Part shown: in pieces, positions 7,943 through 16,403 of the stretch
Position numbering within the stretch: position 1 is the stretch's first letter
How the letters are laid out: the number at the start of each line of letters is the position of its first letter
From: JADJSS01 sp964490845
GTDB taxonomy: Bacteria > Bacteroidota > Bacteroidia > Chitinophagales > JADIYW01
Length of the DNA: 64,000 bases
Direction: 5' to 3'
NCBI GenBank assembly: GCA_964490845.1
Contig: CAZBED010000002.1
Location: 62,001 to 126,000, forward strand
The notes under the pieces: generated by a model
The model's input: the letters and a program-made list of their open reading frames with translations, nothing else
The model's database searches: none
Told to the model about the DNA's origin: nothing
Position numbers and translations under genes: made by a program

Positions 7943-10921
7943 ATGAAAAAAACAGTTTCTACATTTTTTCTGTTCTTTTATTTCTATTCTGTGGAGCTGC
8001 TTGAGGCTGCGGAATTACCCCGTTATTTCCAGCCACAATCATTCAGTTATATCAGCGATATTATTCCGACTGCGGATAATGGATTCACCATACTGGGATA
8101 TTTTAAAAAGAGTCCCACGGACTTATATGTTCCGCAAATTGTAAAATTTGATCAACGCGGAGAAGTGCAATGGGAAAAAAAGTTTGAAAATCTTCCGTTG
8201 CTCGATTTTTCCGCGGTGGATGAAGGGGTTGTTTACCGAACACCCGATAACGGTTATCTGCTTGTGAATACTTATCCGTCTTCTACAAATAACGGACGTT
8301 ATGGCATTATCCGGAAATTCAATGCCGGCTTTGATTCTGTGTACACGGTTTTTACAGGCACGGATAGTATTGGCCTCGATGAAACTTTCTTAAACGGATG
8401 GAATTTATCGGTCAATAAGATTGTCCCCACTGCTGACGGAGGATTTGCCATCGCTGGAAGTAATCTCGCCGATTGTTATAACAAAGGATATATTTTAGCC
8501 AAATACTCTTCTTCGGGCGGATTAGTCTGGAAAGAGAAAACACCTCTTACTAATGGTTGTGTGCAGTTCCGGTATGATGCGGCGGTTTCATCCGAGGCGA
8601 GCAATGGCGGTTTTATTTTTGGCATTGCGAACAGAATAATGACAGCGCCCAATGTTTATAAAGGCGTTTACAATCTGGTGAGGAAAAATTCCGGTGGCGG
8701 AACGGTCTGGTTAAATACCATTAATACGGATTACGATGTGAGTCAGGTGGCTAATAAAAATGTGTTGCTGACACAGAAAGAGTTGCCCGACGGAAATTAT
8801 AAATTTCTGACATTGTATGATGTCAGCGGTGGTAATTATACCGGCGGTACTTTTTTACAGTATACACTTTCTTCCGCTGGTACGCTGATACATACGGATA
8901 CATTTAGCTATAACCTTCCTTTGTCAGGATATGAAAACCTGCGCAATGTTGTTATTGACAGGAATGAAAGTATTATTATTCTCGGACAAAAATCCATCAC
9001 GAAACTGGATAACAAAGGCAGGCTGGTATGGAGACGAACGCCGTTTGACGACTTACGTATTTATGACAACCCATCTACAAAATTTCACCTGACCTGTTAT
9101 GCGGAAACACCGGAAGGTAATTATATCGTAGCCGGAAATGGCACGCAGACTACTAATAATAATAACAGTACGGGAGCTGTATTTTATATCACCGCAGATG
9201 GCAGGACAAGAACAAAAATCATTTACGGCGGGGTTTACGCTGACATTGACAATAACTGTATGGCCAGTGCCAATGAACGAGGCTATCAGAGTCTTGTAGT
9301 GAAAGCGGAAAAGTACAATCAGACGTTTTATACAATTACAGACAGCGCCGGCCTTTACAACCTTCCTGTCGATACGGGTGTGTATAACATCTCCGTGCAA
9401 TTGCCAAACAGTCTGTTCTGGAGGAGCTGCCAGCCTTCCTATCTGGTCAATCTAACAACGGCGAGTCCGTCTATTAATGTCAACCTGCCAATACAGCCTA
9501 CACAAAACTGCCCGTTTCTGAATGTGGAAGTTTCTACTCCTTATTTAAGGAAATGTTTCCCGAATACTTATGGAGTATATTATTGCAACAACGGCAATGA
9601 TACTGCCTACAATGCCTATATCATCATCGATTTTGATTCGGATTTACAGGTGAACGGATCTTCGCTTCCATCGAGTAATGTCAGCAGAAATAAATATAGA
9701 TTTGATATAGGAAAGATTCCTCCGCAGGCCTGCGGAAGTTTTACCGTCAACGCAACGGTTAATTGTGCGGCAACTGATGGAAAGACACATTGTGTGACGG
9801 CGCATATTTATCCGGATGCTGTTTGTATTCCGGATAATGCACTATGGGATGGTTCCAATATTGTGGTGGAAGGAACCTGTATTGGAGATTCAGCTGTCTT
9901 TAAGTTAAAGAATGTGGGAACGGGCAATATGGTTTCACCAAGAAAATATATCGTCATAGAGGGCGATTTTCTGAGAGTGGCTCCGCAAAATTATCAGTTG
10001 AATGCCAATGACAGTTTAGAGATACGATTGGCGGTTAACGGACATACGGTTCGTGTGGAGGCATTTCAGGACCCTAATTTTCCGTATCCCAGCTATCCGG
10101 CGGTTGTAATAGAAGGATGTAACGGAACCATTGACAGTGTGGGTTTGGTAAATCAGTTTCCAATGGATGACAGAGTCGCTGCTATATCTACCTCCTGTCT
10201 GCAAAACAGAAGCTCGTACGACCCGAACGAAAAATCGGCACAACCCGTCGGATATCAGGACCTGCATATAGTCGGCAAGGAAACGGAGATAAAATATACA
10301 CTTCATTTCCAGAATACAGGCACGGATACCGCCTTTTCCATCGTGTTGTTAGATACCATTTCAACAGCTATGGATATGGCATCGCTTGTCATGGGAGCAT
10401 CCTCTCACCCATATACATATGCTGTTTTTGGCGGAAATATTTTGCAGATAAATTTCACTAATATACGCCTGCCAGATTCATCTGTCAATAGCGATGCATC
10501 CAACGGATTTGTTACCTTTCATCTGCTGCCGAAAGCATCCATCCCCAAAGGGACACTGGTTCAAAACAGAGCACAAATTTATTTTGATTATAATGCTCCG
10601 TTGAGTACAAATTCAGTATATCATACCATAGATTCTGTTCAGCTCAGAGTGACAGCCACCATAACAAATAAGAGCCTGCTTTCAGAAGTGATGGTGTATC
10701 CGAATCCGTTTTCAGACAAAGCTGTTATTCAGCTGAAATCACAGCAGCCGTTGCAAAATATTATAATGAGCGTATATGATGTTTCGGGCAGAATGTTACA
10801 ACAGAAGAATGTATCATCGCGTGTTGAACTGGATGGCAGTGATTTCGGAAATGGAATGTATTTGCTGCAGTTTGTAATCGGGAATGATCTTATTGCTACA
10901 GCAAAACTGATTCGACAATAA
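7943..10921 (+). CDS. Large T9SS-secreted protein, tandem paralog of the preceding gene
   Basis: The 992-aa protein has the same order of parts as its upstream neighbour: signal peptide (first about 23 residues), a propeller-like N-terminal half with repeated phrases such as PTADNGFTILG and PTADGGFAIAG, an SdrD-B-like domain at GGVYADIDNNCMA (near residue 430), a cysteine-containing middle section, the DUF11-like module with SYDPNEKSAQPVG and HFQNTGTDTAF, and a T9SS sorting domain starting at VYPNPF and ending in KLIRQ. The two proteins clearly arose by duplication: the second half aligns throughout. About 140 bp of AT-rich sequence separates them, with TAATTTTA at 7922-7929 as a possible -7 element. 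A surface adhesin or matrix role is plausible, but no ligand can be inferred. Confidence 0.86.
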   Translation: MKKTVSTFFLFFYFYSVELLEAAELPRYFQPQSFSYISDIIPTADNGFTILGYFKKSPTDLYVPQIVKFDQRGEVQWEKKFENLPLLDFSAVDEGVVYRTPDNGYLLVNTYPSSTNNGRYGIIRKFNAGFDSVYTVFTGTDSIGLDETFLNGWNLSVNKIVPTADGGFAIAGSNLADCYNKGYILAKYSSSGGLVWKEKTPLTNGCVQFRYDAAVSSEASNGGFIFGIANRIMTAPNVYKGVYNLVRKNSGGGTVWLNTINTDYDVSQVANKNVLLTQKELPDGNYKFLTLYDVSGGNYTGGTFLQYTLSSAGTLIHTDTFSYNLPLSGYENLRNVVIDRNESIIILGQKSITKLDNKGRLVWRRTPFDDLRIYDNPSTKFHLTCYAETPEGNYIVAGNGTQTTNNNNSTGAVFYITADGRTRTKIIYGGVYADIDNNCMASANERGYQSLVVKAEKYNQTFYTITDSAGLYNLPVDTGVYNISVQLPNSLFWRSCQPSYLVNLTTASPSINVNLPIQPTQNCPFLNVEVSTPYLRKCFPNTYGVYYCNNGNDTAYNAYIIIDFDSDLQVNGSSLPSSNVSRNKYRFDIGKIPPQACGSFTVNATVNCAATDGKTHCVTAHIYPDAVCIPDNALWDGSNIVVEGTCIGDSAVFKLKNVGTGNMVSPRKYIVIEGDFLRVAPQNYQLNANDSLEIRLAVNGHTVRVEAFQDPNFPYPSYPAVVIEGCNGTIDSVGLVNQFPMDDRVAAISTSCLQNRSSYDPNEKSAQPVGYQDLHIVGKETEIKYTLHFQNTGTDTAFSIVLLDTISTAMDMASLVMGASSHPYTYAVFGGNILQINFTNIRLPDSSVNSDASNGFVTFHLLPKASIPKGTLVQNRAQIYFDYNAPLSTNSVYHTIDSVQLRVTATITNKSLLSEVMVYPNPFSDKAVIQLKSQQPLQNIIMSVYDVSGRMLQQKNVSSRVELDGSDFGNGMYLLQFVIGNDLIATAKLIRQ

Positions 10922-12133
10922 TCACTTCAGTTTTCGTCCTTTCCATTTGTATTGCAGGATATTTCCAAAAGTACCCACAAAAGGAATATACCAGATGTGC
11001 AGCAATTCTGATGTAAAAAATGATTTCATCAAATCCTGACGCTTAAAGAAAGAGGAAGCGGATTTCAGGAAACTGTAATCGATAATACTTTTACAGAAAA
11101 TTTGGAAGATAGTCATCAGTAAGAGGATTATAGCAGGCAGAAAATTCAGAAATCCTTCCAGGGTTCTGTCGGGGAAAATGGAAGAATAAGTCAGCTTGCC
11201 AATAAAATAAAGGGCGTTCAGCCAGATGCTAAGAACGAACAAATAAACCAGTCCTAAAATTAATGTAATACGTTTGTCCTGATACGATCTGGATTTAGAT
11301 GTCCAGCGAAAACGCTGTTGCAGAAATTCATTTACGGTGTCGCAAGGTTTAGTATACACGACAGCCAGTTTGTCTTTCAGAAATTTTACCTGTTCCGGAT
11401 ACTGCTGTGCTATCTTATACACCAGCAGCATATCATCGCCGCTGGCCTTGTTATCGATATCCTGATAGCCGTTTACCTTCAGAAAAGCTTCCTTTTCATA
11501 GATTAAATTGGCACCGTTGGCCATGTTGAACATACCCATGCTGAGTGACGCACCTGTGATGGCCTGCATACCGCAAAAGTCCAGCGCCTGAAATTGCTGA
11601 AACCTGCTGTCAACACCATAAAAACAGACAGGCGCGGCTATCAGTTTACATTTTTCTTTTTCATAGAAAGCGGCGATATGTTGCAGCCAGGTTTTTTGTA
11701 CCCGGCAGTCGGCATCGGTAGTAACAATCAGTGTGCCGGAGGCTAATTTTACGGCTGCTTCAATCGCTCTTTTTTTATACGCGGATTTGATTCCTGCCTG
11801 TTCTATTAAATCTGCCAGTTTAAATATCCTGAATTGCGGATGTTTTTCAGCAAAAGAGGAACTGATTGTATAGGTATCATCATCAGAATGGTCATCCATG
11901 ACAATCACATCAAATAACTCAGCCGGGTAGTTTTGTTCGGAAATGTCGTGGAGAATATTGAAAATGTTTTTTGCCTCGTTGCGTGCCGGTATAATGATAG
12001 ATATATTAGTGCCGGATGACTGCGGCAAATCTTCCGTTTCTTTCAAATCTTCCCATTCATTTTTATATGTCCACATGATGCTGACATAAAAAATGGTAAG
12101 CGCGAATGATATGAGGAGGGAATATAGAAGCAA
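10922..12133 (-). CDS. Membrane-bound family 2 glycosyltransferase
   Basis: The 403-aa protein has an N-terminal membrane anchor (residues 1-20), a GT-A domain of the GT2 type and three or so C-terminal membrane helices (about residues 285-390). Motifs: NISIIIPARNEAKNI opens the domain, DVIVMDDHSDDDT and TTDADCRV carry the metal- and nucleotide-binding aspartates, and QQRFRWTSKS matches the Q/RxRW motif of processive enzymes. The likely role is polymerising or transferring sugars for an envelope polysaccharide or glycolipid. The start is TTG, 6 nt after the stop codon of the upstream gene and in the same reading frame; the next ATG (residue 20) would remove the anchor. It ends directly beside the convergent T9SS gene (10921/10922). 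Confidence 0.85.
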   Translation of the reverse strand: MLLYSLLISFALTIFYVSIMWTYKNEWEDLKETEDLPQSSGTNISIIIPARNEAKNIFNILHDISEQNYPAELFDVIVMDDHSDDDTYTISSSFAEKHPQFRIFKLADLIEQAGIKSAYKKRAIEAAVKLASGTLIVTTDADCRVQKTWLQHIAAFYEKEKCKLIAAPVCFYGVDSRFQQFQALDFCGMQAITGASLSMGMFNMANGANLIYEKEAFLKVNGYQDIDNKASGDDMLLVYKIAQQYPEQVKFLKDKLAVVYTKPCDTVNEFLQQRFRWTSKSRSYQDKRITLILGLVYLFVLSIWLNALYFIGKLTYSSIFPDRTLEGFLNFLPAIILLLMTIFQIFCKSIIDYSFLKSASSFFKRQDLMKSFFTSELLHIWYIPFVGTFGNILQYKWKGRKLK

Positions 12134-12139
12134 ATGGTT

Positions 12140-12604
12140 TTACTTTTTCTTAGCGGATAATAACGCTTTAAATTTAATCAATCTATTCTGTAATGTTTCT
12201 TCTTTTTTTGCACTAGTCAGCCAGTCGGTATATTCTTTGCGGTGGGTATAAGATAGTGTATCAAAAACAGGTTTTAGTTCTTTTTCTTTTTTGAAAAAAT
12301 CTTTCAGGAGCAGGGGTGTATCCAGTATCCGTTCTTCGGTATCTTCCTGTATCTGCACCCGCACGGAGTCGCCTGCTTCTTTTCCCAGTTTTGCCCGGAT
12401 ACTCTTGTTAATGAGGAGATGGTATTCGCCGGCATATTTTGCCAGTAAGCCGCGGTACAGCACATCATCAAACCAGACTTTTACTTTCAGTCGTTTTTTA
12501 CCAAACGTTTTTTCTACATCCAGTTCAACCGGAATATAGGTGGCATCCATGTTGCCGTGTTTCAGGATGACAGAAGCGAATTGTACGGATACAGGTATTT
12601 TCAT
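12140..12604 (-). CDS. YdeI/OmpD-associated family protein with DUF1905 domain
   Basis: The 154-aa protein has an N-terminal DUF1905-like beta domain (about residues 12-85, with YIPVELDVEKTFG and a final AGDSVRVQIQ), then a helical OmdA-like C-terminal tail (LSYTHRKEYTDWLTSAKKEETLQNRL) ending in a lysine cluster. The family is named for bacteriocin-protection and OmpD-associated proteins, but its molecular activity is not established. No signal peptide is seen, so it is cytoplasmic. Its stop codon is 6 nt before the in-frame TTG start of the GT2 gene, so the two are very likely translationally coupled. Confidence 0.8.
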   Translation of the reverse strand: MKIPVSVQFASVILKHGNMDATYIPVELDVEKTFGKKRLKVKVWFDDVLYRGLLAKYAGEYHLLINKSIRAKLGKEAGDSVRVQIQEDTEERILDTPLLLKDFFKKEKELKPVFDTLSYTHRKEYTDWLTSAKKEETLQNRLIKFKALLSAKKK

Positions 12605-12639
12605 AATGGATTATAAAGCTAAATAATATTCTTCAACTT

Positions 12640-12773
12640 TGGCAATCGCCGAAATGTTGACAAGACAAAACTTTTCAAGAGTTAGTATAGCAGGAACAAT
12701 CCGGTTTCGGGTTGCTTTATGGATTTTACCCTGTTTATAGTTGGAGTACTCTTATTAGACTCCAACTTTTTTT
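12640..12773 (+). ncRNA. Candidate small RNA or leader ending in an intrinsic terminator
   Basis: This stretch lies between divergent genes and has no ORF of note, yet ends in a strong plus-strand terminator (12739-12773). Inside is a second small hairpin, CAATCC paired with GGGTTG around the loop GGTTTC near 12696-12713. CAACTTTG near 12634-12641 resembles the -7 element TAnnTTTG, which would start a transcript of roughly 120-130 nt. No known RNA family is recognised. It could be a free sRNA or an attenuated leader of the lipoprotein gene beginning at 12850. Boundaries are estimates. Confidence 0.4.
12739..12773 (+). terminator. Rho-independent terminator in a divergent intergenic region
   Basis: AGTTGGAGT (12739-12747) pairs perfectly with ACTCCAACT (12759-12767) around an 11-nt loop and is followed by a run of seven T. 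The T tract is only on the plus strand, so it stops rightward transcription. No plus-strand protein gene precedes it, which implies a small RNA or a leader peptide-free attenuator. Confidence 0.8.
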
Positions 12774-12853
12774 GCATACATTACCTAAAATTTAGTATTG
12801 ATAAATACAATAATTATCATTATGTTTACATATAATTAATAAGATTTTTATGA

Positions 12854-12881
12854 AAAAATCAAAAATCAAAAATCAAAAATC
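12854..12881 (+). repeat. Heptanucleotide tandem repeat (AAAAATC) x4 in a signal-peptide coding region
   Basis: Four perfect copies of AAAAATC follow the ATG at 12850. Because the unit is 7 bp, gain or loss of one unit shifts the reading frame. With four units the ATG at 12850 runs into a stop after 27 codons. With three units it would read into the downstream hydrolase through a complete lipoprotein signal peptide. Confidence 0.9.
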
Positions 12882-12901
12882 ATACAGTATTTGCTATTAT
12901 A

Positions 12902-14368
12902 TTGTTGGGTTTTATGGCGGTATGTTCGTGTAATAAATTGGAAGACAGTGTCCTTTTAGAATCTTCAAACAATAAAGCAATTGGTGCAAGAAAAGCCAAC
13001 GGTGTAGATGAAACTGACATAATGAACTATTATGCAAATTTATTTTCCCCAACAAGAGATATTGTAAAAATGAGAGATGCCGGTATTGAATTACCTCATA
13101 CCGAAACAGGCATACAAGCTATGACGTATCCAGGTGGCGGCGGCGGAACCTGTAACGGAATATCAATTTTTGGAACATACTGTGGCCCGGGGTGTACGCC
13201 AATTCCATATATACTTGACCCTTTTGGGAATAAAATAAATGCAATGGCTCAATATGGAGCAGATGAAAGAAATATATATTATGTATATTACCCGGCAAAC
13301 AAAAACCCAAATTCACCCGTTACTGTACTAATCCATGGAGGTGCATGGTTTCAGGGTCCTGATCCCGGAGTCGTGAATGGCTGGGCAACAAAATTTGCCC
13401 CTGTAAACGATACCCAGAACCTTGTAAAAAATTTACTCGATAGTGGGTTTGTTGTAGTTTCGCTACTTTATCGTTTGGCAAAATATGATACGTTGGCAGT
13501 AGGAAATGATGTATCTGTGCAAGATCAGGTAAATGATATTGATGCTGCAATCTGGCATATAAAAAGTAATTTTCTAACGTGCTTAACGTTAAAAGCAAAC
13601 AGCATCCAGGTATTAGGAGAAAGTGCGGGTGGACATTTGGCATTGATGTGGGCATACACCGGCACACATTCAACGACTACTTATGTAAAATCAGTGATTT
13701 CCATGTATGCGCCGACGAACTTACAGCAGTTTGGTAGGTTTTTAAAAGAGGATAGGCCAACCTCACCGTCATTTAGTTGTGGCGGCAATTTTAGGTTTGG
13801 TAATCCATATTGGAATCCACCTCCGCCTTCAGATTTTCCTTTTTATTTTTTCTTTGATATAGATGATTATTCAAAGGTATCAGCATCTGTACTGACATTT
13901 AATTGTACAATTAATAATTTAACGACATATACACAACCTAACCCGCCTAATTATACGACTAATACCGCCCCATTTAATGATAACAGTTATAAATTTATTG
14001 ATTTATACAAGATGATTGAGAGTGGTGTAAAACAGCCTGTACCTATTCCATATTTCAGCAGTTTATTATCTGCCATCAGCCCGAAAGACGCGGCGAATGC
14101 GGGTAAGAATATACCAACATTCATTATGCATGGTAAAGTGGACTGGCTGGTGCCCTATAACAAATGTGCCGAAGGTATGAAAAACAAACTTAATGGCTTA
14201 GGAGGCATTGACAGTTTGCCAAACACCACCAGTACATTGCCATCAACCTATCCAACGGCATACAAACATTATATGAAAATGTATGATAATGCCAACCATA
14301 CTATGGATGGAGGGGATTTGCTGCAGGTGCGCAAAGATATTGTAAAATGGTTTTACGGACATAAATAA
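12902..14368 (+). CDS. Alpha/beta-hydrolase (esterase-like) lipoprotein, probably phase-variable
   Basis: The body is a carboxylesterase-like alpha/beta hydrolase. VTVLIHGGAW holds the oxyanion HGG motif (His codon 13334-13336). VLGESAGGH holds the nucleophile serine in GESAG (codon 13622-13624). HGKVDWLVPY near the C-terminus offers the acid, and the histidine is in NANHTMDG. The substrate is unknown; the family includes feruloyl and acetyl esterases. The reading frame is open upstream to 12854 and encodes LLGFMAVCSC, a lipobox region, but no ATG lies in that frame before 12914. The natural ATG at 12850 is one nucleotide out of frame, across the AAAAATC repeat tract. The listed start is a TTG inside the signal peptide and is formal only. 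It may be co-transcribed with the next lipoprotein gene. Confidence 0.8.
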   Translation: MLGFMAVCSCNKLEDSVLLESSNNKAIGARKANGVDETDIMNYYANLFSPTRDIVKMRDAGIELPHTETGIQAMTYPGGGGGTCNGISIFGTYCGPGCTPIPYILDPFGNKINAMAQYGADERNIYYVYYPANKNPNSPVTVLIHGGAWFQGPDPGVVNGWATKFAPVNDTQNLVKNLLDSGFVVVSLLYRLAKYDTLAVGNDVSVQDQVNDIDAAIWHIKSNFLTCLTLKANSIQVLGESAGGHLALMWAYTGTHSTTTYVKSVISMYAPTNLQQFGRFLKEDRPTSPSFSCGGNFRFGNPYWNPPPPSDFPFYFFFDIDDYSKVSASVLTFNCTINNLTTYTQPNPPNYTTNTAPFNDNSYKFIDLYKMIESGVKQPVPIPYFSSLLSAISPKDAANAGKNIPTFIMHGKVDWLVPYNKCAEGMKNKLNGLGGIDSLPNTTSTLPSTYPTAYKHYMKMYDNANHTMDGGDLLQVRKDIVKWFYGHK

Positions 14369-14373
14369 TAGTG

Positions 14374-15258
14374 ATGAAACACACTAGACTGTTTATATTG
14401 CTTGCAACTATAATGCTCTTAATGGATAGTTGTCAAAAAGAACATACTGTGTCTGGAAAGCTATTGGAAGGGAAAATAAAACAAATCATTTATGTTTCTG
14501 ACAATCCGATAGGGAATGTTAGATATAATTTCTATTATGACTCGGTTTCATTATTACTGGAAAGAATTTACAGAAACGATACACTTCAGTACATTTACAG
14601 TAAAAGAAATCCCAATCTTATAACAATAAAATATATCAACTTTGCCGATACTGGTTTCTATTATGCTCATCTGAATGCGGATAACAATATATTAGCGTAT
14701 AACAATTATGAAGATTATACTCAAGCAATGAACTATCCGTATAGTGCAAAATATCAAGATATACTTTTAGATACATTGCTTCAGGAAGATGTTCTTTACA
14801 CGCCATTTGGCGGAGGTTGTGTTCCTACTTTCTATCATCAATACACGAATGTAAAATGTTTTGGTTTACATTTTGTAGACGATAATTGTGTAACCGTTCA
14901 TTTTTCATATACCAATAAATCCGTTGACCCGTGTAATCCAACTTTTGATACCGGGCGGATAACATTGACTTATACGGATATTGATAATATTAACAATCAG
15001 TTGCCTGTTCAGGAGATATTTATCGGTTTTGGAGATTCACACCTTATATATGACAACTATTTTTTAAAATTACTGGGATGTAATTTTGGAAAGAAAAACA
15101 AAAAATTACTTAAATCAACTTCTTATCATTTTATACAGTCAGTATTGAATGAATACAACTACGAAATGAATGATAAATATCAGGTTAATAAGATTTTAAT
15201 AAAATCAGTTGTGGGTTCTTCAGTACGTAACACTACAGCCGATATTCAATACTATTAG
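14374..15258 (+). CDS. Lipoprotein of unknown function
   Basis: The ATG at 14374 is preferred to a GTG one codon earlier. The protein of about 294 aa begins with a lipoprotein signal (KHTRLFILLATIMLLMDSCQ, lipid-modified Cys about residue 20). The rest is tyrosine- and asparagine-rich and looks beta-structured, with repeated phrases such as YNFYYDS and IYSKRNPN, a pattern seen in Bacteroidota lipoproteins with RHS-like or DUF4595-like sheets. No catalytic motif was recognised. It follows the hydrolase stop codon by only 5 bp, so the two are almost certainly an operon; if the hydrolase is switched off by frameshift, translation of this gene may also be affected. Base composition is AT-rich, like its partner. 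Confidence 0.75.
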   Translation: MKHTRLFILLATIMLLMDSCQKEHTVSGKLLEGKIKQIIYVSDNPIGNVRYNFYYDSVSLLLERIYRNDTLQYIYSKRNPNLITIKYINFADTGFYYAHLNADNNILAYNNYEDYTQAMNYPYSAKYQDILLDTLLQEDVLYTPFGGGCVPTFYHQYTNVKCFGLHFVDDNCVTVHFSYTNKSVDPCNPTFDTGRITLTYTDIDNINNQLPVQEIFIGFGDSHLIYDNYFLKLLGCNFGKKNKKLLKSTSYHFIQSVLNEYNYEMNDKYQVNKILIKSVVGSSVRNTTADIQYY

Positions 15259-15312
15259 TGATTCTATTCGCTCTGTAAGTACCCCATTTCCCGAACCGGC
15301 AATAAATTGGAT

Positions 15313-16308
15313 TTAAGACATAGCCTCAATACCCGCATACTCATTCAGCACCTCTTCCAATATGGAAAGGATTTCGTCTTTGTTTTGAGTCGTTACTAAC
15401 CGCGCACGGTAGGGTTTTATATTTTGCAATCCTTTCAGGTAATTGGAATAATGCTGCCGCATTTCAAGAATACCTAAGGCTTCTCCTTTCCATTCAATGG
15501 ACTTCAGAAGATGTGTTTTGATAATCGATATCTTTTCTTCGATACCCGGCGCCTCAGCCAATTTGCCTTCAAATAAAAACGCTTTTACCTGATTAAAAAT
15601 CCAGGGAGAGCCGATGGCTGCCCGTCCAATCATAATACCGTCTATACCGTATCGGTTTTTATATTCCAATGCTTTCTGCGGCGAGTCGATATCACCGTTT
15701 CCAAAAACCGGAATGCGCATACGCGGATTATTTTTTACCTCCGCCATCAGTGTCCAGTCGGCCTCGCCCTTGTACATTTGTTTACGAGTGCGGCCATGAA
15801 TACTCAGCGCCTGTATGCCGATATCCTGTAATCGTTCGGCGACTTCCACAATGTTTTTCGTTTGCTCATCCCAGCCCAGGCGTGTCTTCACGGTCACCGG
15901 AAGTTTTGTTGCTTTAACAACCTGTTCCGTCAGGCGCACCATCTTGGGAATATCCTGCAAGATCCCTGCACCTGCCATCTTACAGACCACTTTATTGACC
16001 GGGCAGCCATAATTAATATCAATTAAATCGGGCTGTGCCTGCTCTACGATATGCGCGCTTTCCACCATGGCATCTTCCTCGCCACCGAAAATCTGAATAC
16101 CAATGGGGCGTTCATAATCGTAGATGTCGAGTTTTTGTATACTTTTGGCAGCATGACGGATTAACCCTTCAGAAGAAATAAACTCCGTATACATCAGGTC
16201 GGCGCCATATTGCTTGCAAACGTAACGGAATGGCGGATCGCTCACATCCTCCATCGGCGCCAGTAACAGCGGAAAGTCACCTAATTCTATGTTGCCGATT
16301 TTAACCAT
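15313..16308 (-). CDS. dusB: tRNA-dihydrouridine synthase, DusB-like
   Basis: The 331-aa flavoenzyme reduces uridine to dihydrouridine in the D-loop of tRNAs. It has the FMN-binding TIM-barrel start LLLAPMEDVSDPPFR (residues 14-28), the catalytic loop NYGCPVNKVV with Cys102, the HGRTRKQMYKGEADW motif (about 190-204) and GNGDIDSP plus GIMIGRAAIGSPWIF for phosphate binding (about 220-255). Length is typical. It is transcribed leftward and its start lies 95 bp from the divergent CPBP protease start. It ends 54 bp from the convergent lipoprotein gene. The family assignment is firm; the exact Dus subclass is by overall resemblance. Confidence 0.94.
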   Translation of the reverse strand: MVKIGNIELGDFPLLLAPMEDVSDPPFRYVCKQYGADLMYTEFISSEGLIRHAAKSIQKLDIYDYERPIGIQIFGGEEDAMVESAHIVEQAQPDLIDINYGCPVNKVVCKMAGAGILQDIPKMVRLTEQVVKATKLPVTVKTRLGWDEQTKNIVEVAERLQDIGIQALSIHGRTRKQMYKGEADWTLMAEVKNNPRMRIPVFGNGDIDSPQKALEYKNRYGIDGIMIGRAAIGSPWIFNQVKAFLFEGKLAEAPGIEEKISIIKTHLLKSIEWKGEALGILEMRQHYSNYLKGLQNIKPYRARLVTTQNKDEILSILEEVLNEYAGIEAMS

Positions 16309-16328
16309 AGTTGGTCAATGTCAGTAGT

Positions 16329-16362
16329 CGATGGTCAATTGTTTTTCAGCCATTGACTATCG
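16329..16362 (+). repeat. Imperfect inverted repeat upstream of CPBP protease
   Basis: CGATGGTCAATTG (16329-16341) and CCATTGACTATCG (16350-16362) are complementary at 11 of 13 positions around an 8-nt loop. It lies between the divergent dusB and CPBP genes. It could be an operator or merely an intergenic repeat: similar CATTGAC-type words also occur near 36280-36300. Confidence 0.45.
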
Positions 16363-16403
16363 GCCATCGTCTGAATTGCTATCTTTACACAAAGATACGA
16401 CTA

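Noticed and set aside
16311..16403. Upstream in-frame start for the CPBP gene
   Set aside because: The added 31 residues overlap an inverted repeat and a likely promoter element and have no family resemblance.
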